Shown piece after piece: positions 29,672 to 30,441 of a stretch of DNA of 30,441 bases. This stretch comes from Shimia sp041624275. Lineage in GTDB: Bacteria > Pseudomonadota > Alphaproteobacteria > Rhodobacterales > Rhodobacteraceae. The DNA is taken from positions 1 through 30,441 of the forward strand of contig NZ_JBFJVE010000010.1 in assembly GCF_041624275.1 (NCBI RefSeq), written 5' to 3'. Both the position numbers and the translations under genes were made by a program. How positions within the stretch are numbered: position 1 is the first letter of the stretch; every line of letters starts with the position of its first letter. The notes beneath the pieces are model-generated. The model did not search any database and was not told where the DNA came from. It was given only the letters and a program-made list of their open reading frames with translations.

Positions 29672-30441
29672 ATGACCCATAACAGCCCGTCGAACGCCCC
29701 GTTCAGCGCCGCCGAATACGACCGCCGCCTGAAGCAGACCCGCGCCGCCATGGCCAAGGCCGGCCTCGAGGCGCTGTTCGTCACCGACCCGTCGAACCAG
29801 GCCTGGCTGACCGGCTATGACGGCTGGTCCTTCTACGTCCATCAGGGGGTGATCCTGACCATGGAGGGGGCGCCGGTCTGGTGGGGCCGCCACATGGACA
29901 TGATGGGCGGGCGCCGCACCTGCTGGATGGATCACGCCCATATCCTCGGCTATGGCGACCATTACGTGCAGTCGACCGAACGGCACCCGATGCAGGATCT
30001 GGCCGGGCATCTGCGCGACCGGGGGCTGGCGACGGCGCGGATCGGGGTCGAGATGGAGAACTACTATTATTCCGCCAAGGCCCATGCGGTGCTGGGCGCC
30101 GAGCTGCCCGGGGCGACGCTGGTCGACGCCACGGCGCTGGTCAACTGGCAGCGGCTGGTGAAATCCGGCGAAGAGATCGCCTTTGTCCGCAGGGCGGCGC
30201 GGATCTCGGAAAAGGTCATCGACACCGCCATCGAGCGCGCCGCGCCGGGGCTGCGCAAGAACGATCTGGTGGCCGAGATCCTGCATGCCGGCATCACCGG
30301 GGTCGGCGAGGATTGGGGCGACTACCCGGCGATCGTGCCGCTGACCCCCTCGGGGCTGGATGCCACCGCCGCCCATCTGACATGGAACGGTGCCCCGATG
30401 CGCGCCGGCGAGGCCACCTTTTTCGAGCTGTCGGGCTGTTA
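29672..30441 (+). CDS. doeA: Ectoine hydrolase DoeA (EutD), M24 peptidase family, N-terminal part (3' end outside window)
   Basis: The first 256 residues of an M24 (creatinase/aminopeptidase P-like) protein run off the end of the window. The segments TGYDGWSFYVHQ, LGYGDHYVQSTERHPM, VNWQRLVKS and DYPAIVPLTPSG closely match ectoine hydrolase DoeA/EutD, which opens the ectoine ring to N-acetyl-diaminobutyrate as the first step of ectoine catabolism. The creatinase N-domain (about 10-150) is complete; only the beginning of the pita-bread catalytic domain is inside the window. The start at 29672 has a perfect AAAGGAG 6-7 bases upstream. It follows the aminotransferase in an apparent operon; doeB and other steps would be expected beyond the window end. 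Confidence 0.9.
   Translation, partial: MTHNSPSNAPFSAAEYDRRLKQTRAAMAKAGLEALFVTDPSNQAWLTGYDGWSFYVHQGVILTMEGAPVWWGRHMDMMGGRRTCWMDHAHILGYGDHYVQSTERHPMQDLAGHLRDRGLATARIGVEMENYYYSAKAHAVLGAELPGATLVDATALVNWQRLVKSGEEIAFVRRAARISEKVIDTAIERAAPGLRKNDLVAEILHAGITGVGEDWGDYPAIVPLTPSGLDATAAHLTWNGAPMRAGEATFFELSGC

Noticed and set aside
1..30441. tRNA, rRNA, insertion sequence, prophage, CRISPR or integron content
   Set aside because: No cloverleaf, transposase, terminal repeat, repeat-spacer array or phage-type gene was seen; gene content and base composition look uniformly chromosomal apart from short AT-rich gaps.

Overview
The window is about 30.4 kb of GC-rich DNA (roughly two-thirds GC by eye) from an alphaproteobacterium, very probably a Rhodobacterales member of the Roseobacter/Paracoccus kind. 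The signs are an F1-ATPase zeta inhibitor (DUF1476) next to purC, RNase E with a huge acidic insertion inside its S1 domain, a split B12 methionine-synthase-like gene set with DUF1638, separate purS and purQ, and an ectoine-hydrolase gene. It reads as ordinary chromosome: I see no insertion sequence, phage, CRISPR array, rRNA or tRNA.

Layout. 1-2 kb: the 5' part of gyrA and a radical SAM gene, both minus. 2.1-5.9 kb: a tight zwf-pgl-pgi operon feeding glucose-6-phosphate into the oxidative pentose phosphate/Entner-Doudoroff routes. 5.9-8.8 kb: a DsbA/FrnE-like oxidoreductase translationally coupled to an acyl-CoA synthetase (minus), divergent from an XRE-cupin regulator. 8.8-12.1 kb (minus): a zinc homocysteine methyltransferase, an unknown 89-residue protein, a B12-binding corrinoid protein and a DUF1638 protein, interleaved with terminators. 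12.2-14.5 kb: F1-zeta (minus), then purC, purS and purQ (plus). 14.5-17.6 kb: a dctB-dctD-like two-component pair. 17.7-20.1 kb (minus): a divergent NorB-family nitric oxide reductase with an FNR/NNR-like box upstream. 20.2-24.1 kb: a long leader and rne. 24.2-25.7 kb (minus): manC. 25.8-28 kb: nsrR (minus), divergent from DUF2249, a RIC/hemerythrin protein and 5-formyl-THF cyclo-ligase. 28.3 kb to the end: a class III aminotransferase and the 5' part of doeA (ectoine hydrolase).

Two themes recur. The first is nitric oxide: NorB-like reductase, NsrR repressor, DUF2249 and a di-iron repair protein, with two perfect palindromes laid over the -35 and -10 of the DUF2249-RIC promoter. The second is one-carbon metabolism: homocysteine methyltransferase, corrinoid protein, DUF1638 and 5-formyl-THF cyclo-ligase.

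The observations most worth following are the NorB homologue whose FeB histidine and distal glutamate are Asn and Gln, a DctD homologue that has lost GAFTGA and has a swapped Walker B, and the split methionine synthase set with an uncharacterised small protein and a terminator placed just before DUF1638.
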